Shown here one piece after another: positions 52,151 through 62,451 of a stretch of 64,000 bases of DNA. A program made the translations under genes and the position numbers. Source of the DNA: Parvibaculaceae bacterium. Its GTDB lineage: Bacteria > Pseudomonadota > Alphaproteobacteria > Parvibaculales > Parvibaculaceae. Under the pieces are notes generated by a model, which was not told where the DNA came from, ran no database searches, and saw only the letters and a list, made by a program, of their open reading frames with translations. Position 1 is the stretch's first letter. Each line of letters opens with the position of its first letter. The stretch is from assembly GCA_029209985.1 (NCBI GenBank), contig JARGNZ010000005.1, forward strand, positions 28,672 through 92,671, written 5' to 3'.

Positions 52151-52802
52151 GATAGGTCAACTCCCCACTATTGATGATGAGTTCTGGCGCACCGGTTTGC
52201 TCAACCAAAGCGTGGTCGTGGGTCGCGATGAGAACAGAGGTGCCGAGTTTATTGAGTTCGACAAAGAGGCGGAGCAAGCGGCGGCCCATTTCAGGGTCCA
52301 CGTTACCGGTTGGCTCATCGGCGAGAAGCAGGTCTGGTTGTCCGACAACCGCGCGGGCGATGGCTGCCCGTTGCTTTTCCCCCCCGGACAAGGTGGGCGG
52401 CTTGGCGTTTAAGCGATCTCCAAGGCCTACCCAATCAAGTAGCTCACAGACGTCTTTACGGAAGTCTTCTTCCCGGCGGCCTGCAATTTTGAGAGGAAGG
52501 GCGACGTTCTCATAGGTTGTGAGGTGGTCAAGCATGCGGAATTCTTGAAACACCACGCCAATGCGTCGGCGTAAGGCAGGCAACGAATGGCGGTTGGTCG
52601 TGGCGATGTCTTGGTCAAACATTGAAATAAGCCCCCGCGATGGGCGGTGGGCAAGAAACATAAGTTTCAACAATGACGTTTTACCAGCACCTGATGGGCC
52701 GGTGAGGAAATGGAAGGAGCCGGGTTCGAGATGAAAGTTTACATCACGTAGGACTTCTGGCCCCATGCCATATCGCATTCCTACATTTTCAAAACGAACC
52801 AT
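52143..52802 (-). CDS. ftsE: cell division ATP-binding protein FtsE
   Basis: A 219-residue ABC ATPase working with FtsX. Walker A is GPSGAGKT (35-42), the Q-loop is in VFQEFRMLDHLT, the signature is LSGGEKQ, Walker B is LLLADEPTGNVD, and the H-loop is in IATHDHALV. It starts the ftsEX operon and is divergent from the zinc-ribbon gene. Confidence 0.95.
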   Translation of the reverse strand: MVRFENVGMRYGMGPEVLRDVNFHLEPGSFHFLTGPSGAGKTSLLKLMFLAHRPSRGLISMFDQDIATTNRHSLPALRRRIGVVFQEFRMLDHLTTYENVALPLKIAGRREEDFRKDVCELLDWVGLGDRLNAKPPTLSGGEKQRAAIARAVVGQPDLLLADEPTGNVDPEMGRRLLRLFVELNKLGTSVLIATHDHALVEQTGAPELIINSGELTYRG

Positions 52803-53011
52803 GTTTCCTCTTGTGTTACGTGCTTGAGTCCAAAGATTGGATGTGGTTTTAACTCACAATTAAGGTAGAAATTGTCTACTGTGCAGATGGAAAACGCGCA
52901 TACTTTTCAGCATTCTATTTGAAATGCTGAGGCGAGCTTGTCACTCAGGCTCGGACTATGCAAAGTCTTTCATTGGATACTTCAGACCGAATCGTATGAG
53001 ATCATAATCGC

Positions 53012-53869
53012 ATGATTATCACTTGCCCATCCTGTTCCGCACGTTACGACGTTGCCGCCGCTGGTTTTTCCCCAGCCGGGCGCAAAGTGCGTTGCGCTAA
53101 ATGCGGTGAAAGTTGGCATCAAGAACCAGAAGCCATTGCTGTGGATGACGACAGTGCGGACAAAGCTGCTGTTGTTGCTGAGGGGGCTTCCGGCTCTACT
53201 GAATCAGAAACACCCGAAACAGAATCGTTTGAGCCAGAAACTGCTGAGGTGGAGGCCGCTGCGTCTGAAGAGACCACGCCGCCGCCTGTGCAAGAGGAAG
53301 TTGACCTTGAAGGCGACATTGCTTTTGCAGAGCCGGAACCGGTTGTAGAACCTGCCCAAAAGACGCCGAAGAGAAAGACACCACAGAAAAAACCTGTGGC
53401 TGCACAACGCAGTGTGAGGCAGCAATTGGCTGTTGCTGCAGGTTGGACCTTGCTGGCTCTTTTTGTGGGGGGCACTGCTTATGGGTTTTCTTCCTATAAA
53501 ACAGATATTGTGCGCCTGTGGCCTGCGACGGCGACGCTTTATGCGGCGTTTAATGATCCGGTTGATTTGCGCGGCATGGAATTTCAGCAAGTTGCTTATA
53601 AACATGTCTATGAAGACGGGGTGCCGGTTCTGTCTATTTCCGGGCAAGTGGTCAATGTGAGCGATGCGCGTCTTTCTGTGCCGAAGGTGCGGGTGGGTTT
53701 GCGCGATGAGAATAAAAAAGAGCTTTATTATTGGACTTTTGGGTTGCCGGAAACGGCGTTGGAACCTGAGCAGAGTGCAGAGTTTGTCACGCGCTTGTCT
53801 GCGCCACCGGTTTCGGCAAAAGACCTTGAGATTACCTTTGTCACGCCTGAGCCATTGCCTCAAAGTTAA
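53012..53869 (+). CDS. MJ0042 zinc-ribbon membrane protein (DUF3426-like)
   Basis: A 285-residue protein. Residues 1-35 hold a zinc ribbon with two CxxC pairs (CPSC and CAKC). The next 100 residues are acidic and Pro/Glu-rich, followed by one membrane segment (about 146-165) and a periplasmic beta-rich domain with VLSISGQVVNVSDARLSVPKVRVGLRDENKKELYYW, as in DUF3426. Its role is unknown; the ribbon is cytosolic. It is divergent from ftsE and about 120 bases ahead of hpt. Confidence 0.85.
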   Translation: MIITCPSCSARYDVAAAGFSPAGRKVRCAKCGESWHQEPEAIAVDDDSADKAAVVAEGASGSTESETPETESFEPETAEVEAAASEETTPPPVQEEVDLEGDIAFAEPEPVVEPAQKTPKRKTPQKKPVAAQRSVRQQLAVAAGWTLLALFVGGTAYGFSSYKTDIVRLWPATATLYAAFNDPVDLRGMEFQQVAYKHVYEDGVPVLSISGQVVNVSDARLSVPKVRVGLRDENKKELYYWTFGLPETALEPEQSAEFVTRLSAPPVSAKDLEITFVTPEPLPQS

Positions 53870-53988
53870 AAACCTAAACGCTTAATTGTTTAAGGGCCTT
53901 ATGTTTGGTTTTCCGATGGCACTTCTTGGGTGTTGTTCTGCCCCCCTTCGAGTGATTTGGCCTGCCTTCAAAATTTCGAGGAAGTTGA

Positions 53989-54534
53989 ATGCCTGATACC
54001 GTCACCCCTGGCGATCCCCTACTTGAAGTGCTGTTTAGCGCGAAGGTTTTGGCTGAGCGTATTGTGGATCTGAGCCAAGAAATGGCCTCGGTTATTGGAC
54101 TAAGGCCCTTGGTTGTGCCGGTGCTGTCGGGCAGTTTTATTTTTGCCGCTGATTTGTTGCGGGCGTTGCATGGGGCGGGGTTGCGCCCGGATGTTGATTT
54201 TCTCTCCCTCTCTAGCTACGGCACGGGCACCCACTCTTCTGGATCGGTGAAGCTTGTGCGCGATATTGACGTGTCGGCGCAGGGGCGTTCGGTCGTGTTG
54301 GTGGATGATATTTTAGAATCAGGGCGCACATTGTCTTTTGCCAAGGACTTGATGATGTCGCATGGGGCGCATGAAGTGCATACGTGTGTGCTGCTCGATA
54401 AGCCTGAAAAACATGTGGTGCCGATCAAAGCTGATTTTGTGGGCTTTGAATGCCCGGATGCTTTTGTGGTGGGTTACGGCATGGACCTCGCGCATGGATA
54501 CCGAGAGTTGCCGTTTGTCGGGCAGTTGCTCTAG
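53989..54534 (+). CDS. hpt: hypoxanthine phosphoribosyltransferase
   Basis: A 181-residue type I phosphoribosyltransferase that salvages hypoxanthine (and possibly guanine) to IMP. The PRPP-binding motif is VVLVDDILESGRTL, and VVPVLSGSFIFAADLLR and DFVGFECPDAFVVGYGMD are typical. It may be cotranscribed with the zinc-ribbon gene. ATG 53989 follows a weak GAGGAAG. Confidence 0.93.
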   Translation: MPDTVTPGDPLLEVLFSAKVLAERIVDLSQEMASVIGLRPLVVPVLSGSFIFAADLLRALHGAGLRPDVDFLSLSSYGTGTHSSGSVKLVRDIDVSAQGRSVVLVDDILESGRTLSFAKDLMMSHGAHEVHTCVLLDKPEKHVVPIKADFVGFECPDAFVVGYGMDLAHGYRELPFVGQLL

Positions 54535-54554
54535 CGCGTGGTGCAGCCGTTCGG

Positions 54555-57170
54555 TTAAAACCGTTGCAGCAGGCGATCCAAATAATCTAATTCACTTTGT
54601 GGGCGCCCCAACTGGGCGGCCCTGCGGCGCAGCTCTTCCAAAATTTCTCGAGCTTGTTGGCGTTCGCCCTCGTCGGGAATATCACCTGAGCCTTCTTGGC
54701 CTTTGCCGCCGGATTTTTGTGAGCGTCCGAGAGGGTCTTTGTTGCGTTGATCCCCTCCTTGACCTTGGCCGGATTGTCCTTGCGCCATATCGCCCAAGCT
54801 TTCCATCAGTTGTTCAACCATGGCTTGACTGCCTGCCCGCATTTGTTCCAAGGCTTGGCCTTGTGATCTTGCAGCCTTGTCGGTGCGCCCGGTTTCTAAT
54901 TGCTCACCTGCTTGCTCCATGGATTTGCCAGCCTTTTTGAGCTGAGAGGGGATCTGTGCCCCGCCTTCTCCTAGAGACTTCATGGTTTCTTCTAGTTGTT
55001 CGTTGAGTGCCTCTTGAGCCGCCTTTAAGTCTTTAAGGGTTTCGAGGTCTTGCTTGCGCGGTGCTTGATTGGGCATGCCGGTCGCATTTTCATACATGTC
55101 ATGAGAAAGGTTAAACGTCTCCTCCATGAGCTGTTTTTGCTGTTCCATTAAGTCTTGGACCTCGTCCAACCCATCCGATAGGGCGGACTGTTGGGGTGTG
55201 GCTGCTGATTTTGGCCCTTGGGTCTGCATGTTCTCGAGCATGTTGTTGAGCTGTGAAAGCATGTCGCGGGCTTGGTCGCGAGCGCCTGTGCTGGCAAGAT
55301 CTTCAATGGTCTTGAGCATGTCCTCCAGATCACCCTGATTGATGCTGTTGTTATCCCCGCCGGGGGTGGCGATGTCTGTTTCGCTGGTGTCGGTGTCAGC
55401 AAGGGCGTCTAGGTAGCGAGAAAGGGCTTGTTTAAGCTCCTGCATCAATTTGGAAATTTCTTCGTCTGAGGCTCCTTCTGTCAACGCGCTCATCAAGGCT
55501 TCGCGGGCGTCTCGAAGTTCTTTTTCGGCCTGAGATAAATCTCCGTCTTCGAGGTAGAGGGCCATGGTCCAGAGCATGTCAGTGGCGCTGATTAATTCAG
55601 ACTGGAAGGTGCTGCTGTTGATGTCTGCATGGACAAGACGCCAATAGGCTGCGCGCATCCCTAAATAGATGGAGAGGTCTATTTCGCGTGTGTCTGGGAA
55701 AATGGAAAAGGATTCCAGAAAACCGGCTACTGAAAACCGGGCTTGGGGGTAGAGGGCCAAGCGGCGTCTTTGCTCTACGAATGCCCGTGCCAGAGGAACG
55801 GTAAAGGTACGTTCGGGCAAGGTGAGAGTTTGAGGGGTGGTGGTGGCCTGTTGGTCCGCCCCGTCATAGGCGCGTATTTCAATTGATACGGGAAGCCCTG
55901 CCCAAGGATGGTTCGTTAGGTCTTGGTAATGGGTTTTCTTCAGCTTGAGCGGAGGTGTGCGGGAAATTGGAATGTCGATATGTGGTGCCCCGATGAGGGG
56001 GGTGGTTGCTGTGTCGTTTTCGGGTGTTCGCTCGCTTGCTTCTTGAGTTTGGAAGAGGGCATTTTCGCTCAAGTGAACGGAAGGGTCGAGGCTGAAATCT
56101 ACGTCGATCGCGGCGATCCCAAAATCATCGGCTGCGGCAAAATCAAAACGCAGAGAGTTGCGCGGTGTTGCAGAAATGGGTGAGGTGAGCGTGAGTGTTG
56201 GGGGCACGTCAGGCAGGACGTTGAAAGTCCATGCGCCCAGGGTTTGACCGCTTTGGTGCACTTCAATGGTTTGACTGGTGGTGAGGGCCGTGCTCGCCTC
56301 ATATGTTGTTTGGGGTGATGTGGTGGGGGCGGGTTCCCGTATGTCTATGTCGGGGTCATTTGAGCCAGAAAAACTGGGCATTGCCCCGCCGCTGATGCGT
56401 ATTTCTAGCAAAGTTCCTTGCACAACGGTGAAGGTTTGCGGGTCGGTTGGTGATGTGGTTTGCGTCGTGTTTGGGGCGCGCGCGGCAGCCAGATATTTAG
56501 GGGCTTGGCGGGTATAGGGCGGTGGGGTCAGCCACGCATTGAGTTCGCCTTGGGTGCCACGCCATGCAAAGCCCGGCCATAGGCCCTCGCTGACACGCAG
56601 ATTGATTGTGGGACCGGCAAATACGGCTGCGGCGATGAGCGCCAACAGCAGGGCTGGGCGTAGGGCAAAGGGGTCCACATTCCCTTGTCTACTCGGATGG
56701 GGGAATGCCAGACGTAGTTTGGCTAATTGGCGGGCGCGCCAATTTTGTTGTGCGTGCCAGAGGGCGGTGTCTCCGCTTAATCCGACAGTATCCTCAAATT
56801 CGCTCAATGGACGGTGGGAAAGCCCCGCATTGTCTTCAAGGCGACGGCTGGCGGCATGGGTGCTTGGCCAAATCAGCGTGGCCCGCTGTTGATAGATCCC
56901 GAAACCAGAAAGACCCAAGGCAGCCATTAGCATGGCCCAGTGGAGAAGGACCGGGAGGGCACCCAGCACGCCGGTGAGAGCGCCCAGCAGATAGAGGCCG
57001 ATGAACATTGTGGGTGCCCATAACACATGCCACAGTTGCTCCCAAAAAAGGGCGAGCTTTGCAAAGCGAATGAGCATGTTGAGGCGGCGTGTTTCTGTGA
57101 GTGCTGATTGGGTGTTTGGCTCCCCAATGTCTTTTTGATTTGGCTTGGCCTGATCGGTGTTCACGCGCAC
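54555..57170 (-). CDS. DUF4175 (TIGR02302-type) membrane protein
   Basis: An 871-residue alphaproteobacterial protein. Near the N-terminus are three hydrophobic stretches (about residues 45-95), then a conserved segment with SRRLEDNAGLSHRPLSEFEDT, another membrane segment at about 175-190, a beta-rich middle, and a last third that is Gln/Glu/Lys-rich and likely coiled (DLMEQQKQLMEETFNLSHDMYENA, EQMRAGSQAMVEQLMESL). The C-terminus ends PQSELDYLDRLLQRF. Function unknown. GTG 57170 is chosen because GGAG lies 6 bases before it. It is convergent with hpt, with 20 bases between the stops. Confidence 0.87.
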   Translation of the reverse strand: MRVNTDQAKPNQKDIGEPNTQSALTETRRLNMLIRFAKLALFWEQLWHVLWAPTMFIGLYLLGALTGVLGALPVLLHWAMLMAALGLSGFGIYQQRATLIWPSTHAASRRLEDNAGLSHRPLSEFEDTVGLSGDTALWHAQQNWRARQLAKLRLAFPHPSRQGNVDPFALRPALLLALIAAAVFAGPTINLRVSEGLWPGFAWRGTQGELNAWLTPPPYTRQAPKYLAAARAPNTTQTTSPTDPQTFTVVQGTLLEIRISGGAMPSFSGSNDPDIDIREPAPTTSPQTTYEASTALTTSQTIEVHQSGQTLGAWTFNVLPDVPPTLTLTSPISATPRNSLRFDFAAADDFGIAAIDVDFSLDPSVHLSENALFQTQEASERTPENDTATTPLIGAPHIDIPISRTPPLKLKKTHYQDLTNHPWAGLPVSIEIRAYDGADQQATTTPQTLTLPERTFTVPLARAFVEQRRRLALYPQARFSVAGFLESFSIFPDTREIDLSIYLGMRAAYWRLVHADINSSTFQSELISATDMLWTMALYLEDGDLSQAEKELRDAREALMSALTEGASDEEISKLMQELKQALSRYLDALADTDTSETDIATPGGDNNSINQGDLEDMLKTIEDLASTGARDQARDMLSQLNNMLENMQTQGPKSAATPQQSALSDGLDEVQDLMEQQKQLMEETFNLSHDMYENATGMPNQAPRKQDLETLKDLKAAQEALNEQLEETMKSLGEGGAQIPSQLKKAGKSMEQAGEQLETGRTDKAARSQGQALEQMRAGSQAMVEQLMESLGDMAQGQSGQGQGGDQRNKDPLGRSQKSGGKGQEGSGDIPDEGERQQAREILEELRRRAAQLGRPQSELDYLDRLLQRF

Positions 57171-57365
57171 AGGTTTCTCCACCCACTTGTTATGTTTCTG
57201 ACGCTCAAACCGTCAGAATCTTTATATGAGCTAAACCGTACCACGCACAGCCGCAAGCGCACAGTCTCCGCATATGTTTGGCGCAGACTGCTTTATAGGA
57301 CGATCTTTGAAGGAGATCGGGGCGGTTTTGTGACGAAAGTTGCTGAAAAGGGATGCGGGGCGTTT

Positions 57366-58631
57366 TTACAGCCAGTCGGGAACCTTATCGAGGTCTAGGA
57401 TCGCATCGTAATCTGGGCGGGCGCGGATCACCGCATATTGGTCGCCGTTGACTAAGATCTCTGGAATGAGCGGGCGGGTGTTATAGGTGGACGCTAAGAC
57501 TGCGCCATATGCACCCGCTGACATCACGGCAATGAGGTCACCTGACGCGAGGTCGGGTAGGTCGCGCCCCTTGGCAAAATAGTCGCCGGTTTCGCACACA
57601 GGCCCCACAATGTCGTAGCGGTTGGTGGTGGCGTCTGGGGTGGCTTCTGATACGGGTAAAATATTGTGGTAGGCGTCATAGAGTGTTGGGCGAATGAGGT
57701 CATTCATGGCGCCATCCGTGATGAGGAATGATCGGTCATCCCCATGCTTGTTGTAAATCACTGATGCGATGAGAATACCTGCGTTGCCCGCAATCATTCG
57801 GCCCGGTTCAAAGATGAGCTGGCAGTCTAATTCGCCCACACAGTCGTTGACCATTTTGGCGTATTCATCGGGGTGCGGGGGAACGTCATTTGTGCCCAAA
57901 TAGGGGATGCCCAAGCCACCGCCCAAATCGAGGCGGGTAATGGGGTGGCCTTGATCGCGTAAAGTGCGCACCAATTCAGCCACGCGGTTGAAGGCAGCGC
58001 GGAACGGCTCAAGGTCTGTGAGTTGGCTGCCGATGTGCACATCAATGCCGCTGACCACAATGCCAGACAATGTGGCTGCATGGGCATAGACCGCTGGGGC
58101 GCGTTTCCATGAGATGCCGAATTTGTTTTCTGCTTTACCAGTCGAAATTTTCTCATGGGTTTTGGCGTCAACATCTGGGTTGACCCGAATGGCGATGGCA
58201 GCTTGTTTGTTCAGCCGTGTTGCCACTGCGGAAAGTTGGTCTAATTCCGGCTCAGATTCCACGTTGAATTGGTGGATGCCTGCGGTTAACGCGTCTTCCA
58301 TTTCGCGCACGGTTTTGCCCACACCAGAAAAGACAATGCGTTCGGGTGGAATGCCTGCACGTAGAGCGCGCCGAAGCTCCCCGCCTGAAACAACGTCGGC
58401 CCCGCACCCTAAGTTTGCTAATGTGCGCAATACTGCAATGTTGGAATTGGCTTTTACGGAATAGCAAATCAAAGTGTCGGTATTTTTGAAGGCTTGAGAA
58501 AAGACTTCATAATGGCGGGTGAGCGTGGCTGTTGAATAACAATAAAACGGCGTGCCGACCGCGTGTGCGATGTCAGTCAGGGAAACGTTTTCAGCGTGTA
58601 GAACGCCATTTTTGTAATTGAAATGGTGCAT
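57366..58631 (-). CDS. lysA: diaminopimelate decarboxylase
   Basis: A 421-residue PLP decarboxylase that makes L-lysine from meso-diaminopimelate, the last lysine step. The PLP lysine is K60 in CYSVKANSN; HIGSQ, GGGLGIPY, EPGRMI and GPVCETGD hold the other cofactor and active-site residues. It is last in the argH-lptM-lysA group. Confidence 0.96.
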   Translation of the reverse strand: MHHFNYKNGVLHAENVSLTDIAHAVGTPFYCYSTATLTRHYEVFSQAFKNTDTLICYSVKANSNIAVLRTLANLGCGADVVSGGELRRALRAGIPPERIVFSGVGKTVREMEDALTAGIHQFNVESEPELDQLSAVATRLNKQAAIAIRVNPDVDAKTHEKISTGKAENKFGISWKRAPAVYAHAATLSGIVVSGIDVHIGSQLTDLEPFRAAFNRVAELVRTLRDQGHPITRLDLGGGLGIPYLGTNDVPPHPDEYAKMVNDCVGELDCQLIFEPGRMIAGNAGILIASVIYNKHGDDRSFLITDGAMNDLIRPTLYDAYHNILPVSEATPDATTNRYDIVGPVCETGDYFAKGRDLPDLASGDLIAVMSAGAYGAVLASTYNTRPLIPEILVNGDQYAVIRARPDYDAILDLDKVPDWL

Positions 58632-58672
58632 GTGGTGTTAAATACCCTGATCGTATCGCGGGGATGGCCGTG

Positions 58673-58819
58673 TTAGTCGGTTGTGCTGTCATGTGCAGGG
58701 GGGGGCGCAAGGTCGCCTTTTTTGCCACATGCTGACAGACTGGTGCTGAGCGCGAGTGCGACAACCAAAGGAAGTGCAACGCGACGCAAACGGGCTTGTG
58801 TCTGTGATGACTTGTTCAT
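58673..58819 (-). CDS. lptM: LPS translocon maturation chaperone LptM (YifL-like lipoprotein)
   Basis: A 48-residue lipoprotein. The signal and lipobox end in LSACGKKGDLAPPP, the LptM hallmark; the Cys becomes acylated. LptM helps assemble the LptD translocon in E. coli. ATG 58819 follows AAGGA at 7 bases; a longer reading from 58918 is a shadow extension. It lies between argH and lysA, the classical context. Confidence 0.9.
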   Translation of the reverse strand: MNKSSQTQARLRRVALPLVVALALSTSLSACGKKGDLAPPPAHDSTTD

Positions 58820-58893
58820 CTCTAAATCCTTTGTTCTCGTGTCTAGGTAAGCTGTGTGCTTGTGCTTTATTGAGCCTAGTGAGCGACGTGTGC

Positions 58894-60276
58894 CTATTGC
58901 GCTAGACGTTCGCGCCATGCTTTCACAGAAGCACGCACATTGTTAGGGCTTGTGCCCCCAAAGCTTGTGCGCGATGCCACTGAATTGTCCACCCCTAGCA
59001 CAGAATAAATCGCGTCGGTGATGCCCGGCTCAACCGCTTGCATGTCCGCAAGGGTTAAATCAGACAAATCGCAGCCTTTTTTCTCGGCTTCAGCAACCAA
59101 GGTGCCGGTGATGTGGTGGGCTTGGCGGAAGGGAACTCCAAGCTCGCGCACGACCCAATCAGCCAAATCGGTGGCTGTGGAGAAATCTTGTGCCGCAGCG
59201 TGGCGCATATTCTCTTTGTTGACTTCGAGGCGGGACACCATTGCCGTCATCGCCGCGAGGCAGAGAGAAAGGCTGTCTAGGGCGTCAAAGGCTGTTTCTT
59301 TGTCTTCCTGCATGTCTTTTGAATAGGCTAAGGGTAGCCCTTTCATGACAACCAGCAGGGCGTTGAGGGCCCCGATGATGCGGCCTGTTTTGGCGCGGAC
59401 CAGCTCGGCGGCATCTGGATTTTTCTTTTGCGGCATGATGGATGAGCCGGTGGTGAGGCTGTCCGGCAATTTGATGAACTTAAAGCCAGCACTCATCCAA
59501 ATGACGATTTCTTCAGCCATGCGTGACAAGTGGATGGCTGTGATGGAGGCCGCACTCAAGGTCTCCAGCACAAAATCGCGGTCTGATACGCTGTCGAGAG
59601 AGTTGCGGGTGGGGCGATCAAAACCGAGCGCTTCTGCTGTCATTTCCCGGTCGATGGGGAAAGAGGTGCCAGCCAGCGCTGCAGCGCCCAGAGGGCACTC
59701 GTTGAGGCGGGCGCGGGCATCTTGGAACCGGCTTTTGTCGCGGGAGGCCATTTCTACGAATGCAAGGCAGTGGTGGCCATATGTGACAGGCTGTGCGGTT
59801 TGCAAATGGGTGTAGCCGGGCATGACGGTATCGGCGTTGTTTTCTGCCAAATTCAAGAGAGCGGAAATGAACCCCTCAAGTTGGGTATCGAGGTGGTCAA
59901 TCGTGTCGCGAATATAGAGCTTAAAGTCATTGGCCACTTGGTCGTTGCGTGAGCGCCCGGTGTGGAGGCGTCCGGCAGTGGGGCCGATGAGTTCTGCTAG
60001 GCGAGATTCCACGTTCATGTGAATATCTTCTAGAGCGCGGCTGAACGTAAAGTCTCCGGCTTCGATTTCACCTAGAACAGTGTCCAGCCCAACGAGAATT
60101 TGATCGGCATCTGTCGCAGAGATGATACCTTTTTTGGCCAACATCGTGCAATGTGCTTTGGACGCGCGAATGTCTTGAGTATAGAAGCGCTTGTCGAAAT
60201 CGATGGAGGCGTTTATTTCCTCCATGATCTGGTCCGGAGCTTCACCAAACCGGCCACCCCACATTTTGTTGCTCAT
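58894..60276 (-). CDS. argH: argininosuccinate lyase
   Basis: A 460-residue fumarase-superfamily enzyme that splits argininosuccinate into arginine and fumarate. The signature [12 protein letters not shown] is present, as are [11 protein letters not shown] and AQPVTYGHH. The ATG at 60276 gives [12 protein letters not shown], the standard start; GGAG precedes it, with an alternative ATG at 60279. It is divergent from the tlpA-type thioredoxin gene. Confidence 0.96.
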   Translation of the reverse strand: MSNKMWGGRFGEAPDQIMEEINASIDFDKRFYTQDIRASKAHCTMLAKKGIISATDADQILVGLDTVLGEIEAGDFTFSRALEDIHMNVESRLAELIGPTAGRLHTGRSRNDQVANDFKLYIRDTIDHLDTQLEGFISALLNLAENNADTVMPGYTHLQTAQPVTYGHHCLAFVEMASRDKSRFQDARARLNECPLGAAALAGTSFPIDREMTAEALGFDRPTRNSLDSVSDRDFVLETLSAASITAIHLSRMAEEIVIWMSAGFKFIKLPDSLTTGSSIMPQKKNPDAAELVRAKTGRIIGALNALLVVMKGLPLAYSKDMQEDKETAFDALDSLSLCLAAMTAMVSRLEVNKENMRHAAAQDFSTATDLADWVVRELGVPFRQAHHITGTLVAEAEKKGCDLSDLTLADMQAVEPGITDAIYSVLGVDNSVASRTSFGGTSPNNVRASVKAWRERLAQ

Positions 60277-60328
60277 CATATTTCTCCGGATTGCCTGATT
60301 TGTGGGCTCGGAGGCCTGGAGGAAAACC

Positions 60329-60982
60329 ATGTCCACTCAAAAATCCACTCAAACGGGTAAATCCGCTCTGTTCATGGGTCTTGGTGTGGTGGTGGTCGCC
60401 CTATTGGCCGCGTTTCTTTATCTAGGAGAAGGGGATAGCAACGGCGGGGCCAAGTCGCAAGCGGGGAATCGCTCTGTTGCTGCTTTGAGTGCTGCCGCCC
60501 AAGGGACTGTGGCCAATTTTACCGTGGCGAAAAACCCCAAAACTGTGGCTGATATTGGTTTTGTGGATGGGGCAGGGGCCGCCAAAAAGTTGAGCAATTG
60601 GCGGGGACAGGTGGTTTTATTGAACGTTTGGGCGACGTGGTGTGGCCCGTGCCGCGAGGAAATGCCGGCCTTAGACCGTTTGCAGGCGCAGATGGGGGCC
60701 GAAGATTTTGAGGTGGTTGCCCTGAGTGTTGATCGGGGCGACATTGGCTTGCCACAAGGGTTTTATGAAGAAATCGGCGTTAAAGATCTCGGGCTTTATC
60801 ATGACGGAAGTGCCAAAGCAGGATCAAAATTGGGGGTTTTTGGAATGCCCACGACTTTGCTTTTGGGACGCCAAGGCCAGATTTTAGGGCGACTTGTGGG
60901 CCCGGCTGAATGGGATGAGGCGCACGCTCAGGCGCTGGTCCGGGCCGCCCTAGCGCTGCCTGCAGAGGCGGGGGCGCCCTAG
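60329..60982 (+). CDS. TlpA-type membrane-anchored thioredoxin
   Basis: A 217-residue protein with an N-terminal membrane anchor (residues 12-32) and a periplasmic thioredoxin-like domain. The redox motif WCGPC lies in [18 protein letters not shown]; the cis-proline region is in [12 protein letters not shown]. Such proteins reduce or oxidise disulfides outside the membrane, for instance in cytochrome assembly. GGAGG precedes ATG 60329. It is divergent from argH. Confidence 0.92.
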   Translation: MSTQKSTQTGKSALFMGLGVVVVALLAAFLYLGEGDSNGGAKSQAGNRSVAALSAAAQGTVANFTVAKNPKTVADIGFVDGAGAAKKLSNWRGQVVLLNVWATWCGPCREEMPALDRLQAQMGAEDFEVVALSVDRGDIGLPQGFYEEIGVKDLGLYHDGSAKAGSKLGVFGMPTTLLLGRQGQILGRLVGPAEWDEAHAQALVRAALALPAEAGAP

Positions 60983-61013
60983 CGCAGTCGGTTTTGGTGC
61001 GACGGCTCTTTGA

Positions 61014-61529
61014 TTAGGACGCTCTTGGGGGAATATACAGATAGAGAGCGGTTAGAATTTGCTCTACGTCCCCAGAATTTTGTGTCAGAGGCAGGGAAAT
61101 CGCACGGATTTGGTGGTGTTGCCGTGAGGCATCAAAACGCGACCCTGTCCAGATGAGTGGTTTTTTCTTCTGCATGACTTTGTTCATGATCGTCAGCCAA
61201 CGCATTTGCGCTTTGTTGTATTCTAATGTCGTTTTAATGCCATTGGTGATGTTGGAGAGGCGTCGGCCCGTGCGATCTGGCCCGAGCCAATCAGACAGGT
61301 TTGTGCCAAATAACCGAATCAGGAAATCGTTTTCACCCGTGATTTCCAAGATTGTAATATCGGGCAGGTATTTCTTGAGATCTAGGGGGCTGATGTCGCT
61401 GCGAAGCGGCAGCGATGGGCTTTGCTTTCCGGTTGGCTCCATTTTCTGGCTTAGCGTGTACCAATAGTCCTTCAGTTCTTGGATTTCGGGTTGTTCTGGA
61501 ATTTCTGAAGGATAGGTAATGTCGTCCAT
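61014..61529 (-). CDS. PAS_5-type single-domain protein (first copy)
   Basis: A 171-residue protein consisting of one PAS_5-like domain (PF07310 type). After a short N-terminus (LKDYWYTLSQK) come the block LPLRSDISPLDLKKYLPDITILEI, then FLIRLFGTNLSDWLGPDRTGRRLSNI, and a C-terminal beta block RAISLPLTQNSGDVEQILTALYLY. No output domain, signal or membrane segment is seen. It resembles the next gene at 61708 across its whole length. Ligand and role are unknown. Confidence 0.82.
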   Translation of the reverse strand: MDDITYPSEIPEQPEIQELKDYWYTLSQKMEPTGKQSPSLPLRSDISPLDLKKYLPDITILEITGENDFLIRLFGTNLSDWLGPDRTGRRLSNITNGIKTTLEYNKAQMRWLTIMNKVMQKKKPLIWTGSRFDASRQHHQIRAISLPLTQNSGDVEQILTALYLYIPPRAS

Positions 61530-61707
61530 GGGGCCTCAATAACTAGCTCTATTTGTTTAGTCAAATTTATATATGTTGAGCGCTTAATAACTTTTATGTA
61601 ATTAAGTATTAAATATTCTGCATCGATGTTTAGTGGGAAGTCTAGTCAAAAAATACTTTAATAATTTCTATATATACTTGGGTTTGTTATTTGGTCATTC
61701 GCGGGAA

Positions 61708-62187
61708 CTAGCGCACGTACATTAATGCAAGCACTTGGGCGATTTTGCTGCTTCCATTCGTCAGGGGGAGGCAAATGCCTTTGAGGGTTTGATGGCGATA
61801 TCCTGTCCGCAGGCGAGGGGTTTCGAAGAAAACGGGCGCTGCCTCACGCACGGTTTTTGTCAGCACCTCTTGCCAAAGGTTAAGTGCATTTTCTTTGACG
61901 GCCTCTTCTGCAGATTTGCCCGTTAGATTGTCTTGTGTTCTGCCTGTGCGGTCCTCACCAAAGATTTCCATCAAGGCGGTTCCAAACAACCGCACTTCAA
62001 ATGCTTTCGTGTCGATGTGGACTTCAATCACCGCGAGATTTGGCAGGTGTCTTTTTACAGAAACCGGGGAAAAATCTCGCCGGTCTGGGACGCACTGGTC
62101 CTCACGTATGCTTTGCCAATAATCGTGAAGCTCGTTGATTTCTAAGAGGTCGGGTAGTTCGTTGAGGAAAGTTACTTTTATGGTCAT
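61708..62187 (-). CDS. PAS_5-type single-domain protein (second copy)
   Basis: A 159-residue paralogue of the neighbouring gene with the same order of blocks: LHDYWQSIREDQCVPDRRDFSPVSVKRHLPNLAVIEV, FEVRLFGTALMEIFGEDRTGRTQDNL, and GICLPLTNGSSKIAQVLALMYV. No output domain is present. The 180 bases between the two copies are AT-rich and probably hold a separate promoter. Confidence 0.82.
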   Translation of the reverse strand: MTIKVTFLNELPDLLEINELHDYWQSIREDQCVPDRRDFSPVSVKRHLPNLAVIEVHIDTKAFEVRLFGTALMEIFGEDRTGRTQDNLTGKSAEEAVKENALNLWQEVLTKTVREAAPVFFETPRLRTGYRHQTLKGICLPLTNGSSKIAQVLALMYVR

Positions 62188-62451
62188 GTCATTTTCTTGA
62201 AGGAGGAGTGCGACGTGCTTATATAGATACTAAAGACTAGACTTTAAGCATGACAAAGCGACGCAGTTCTCCTGTGATGGAATCAAAGTTGATCCGAAAT
62301 GGTGTAGGGATCAATATTGAAAGATGGTGAGGTTGGTGGTGGCGGGATATGGCTTGAGAAATGGCCGGGTCAATTTCTGTTGGCTTGATCAAGGCCTCTC
62401 TTGTGGGAGACGCTTGAGGGCCGCTGTTGAAATTGATGGGTTTTGGTCAAG

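Noticed and set aside
57108-57398. Plus-strand frame between the DUF4175 and lysA genes
   Set aside because: It overlaps the starts and ends of two real genes, and its composition and lack of ribosome binding site argue against coding.
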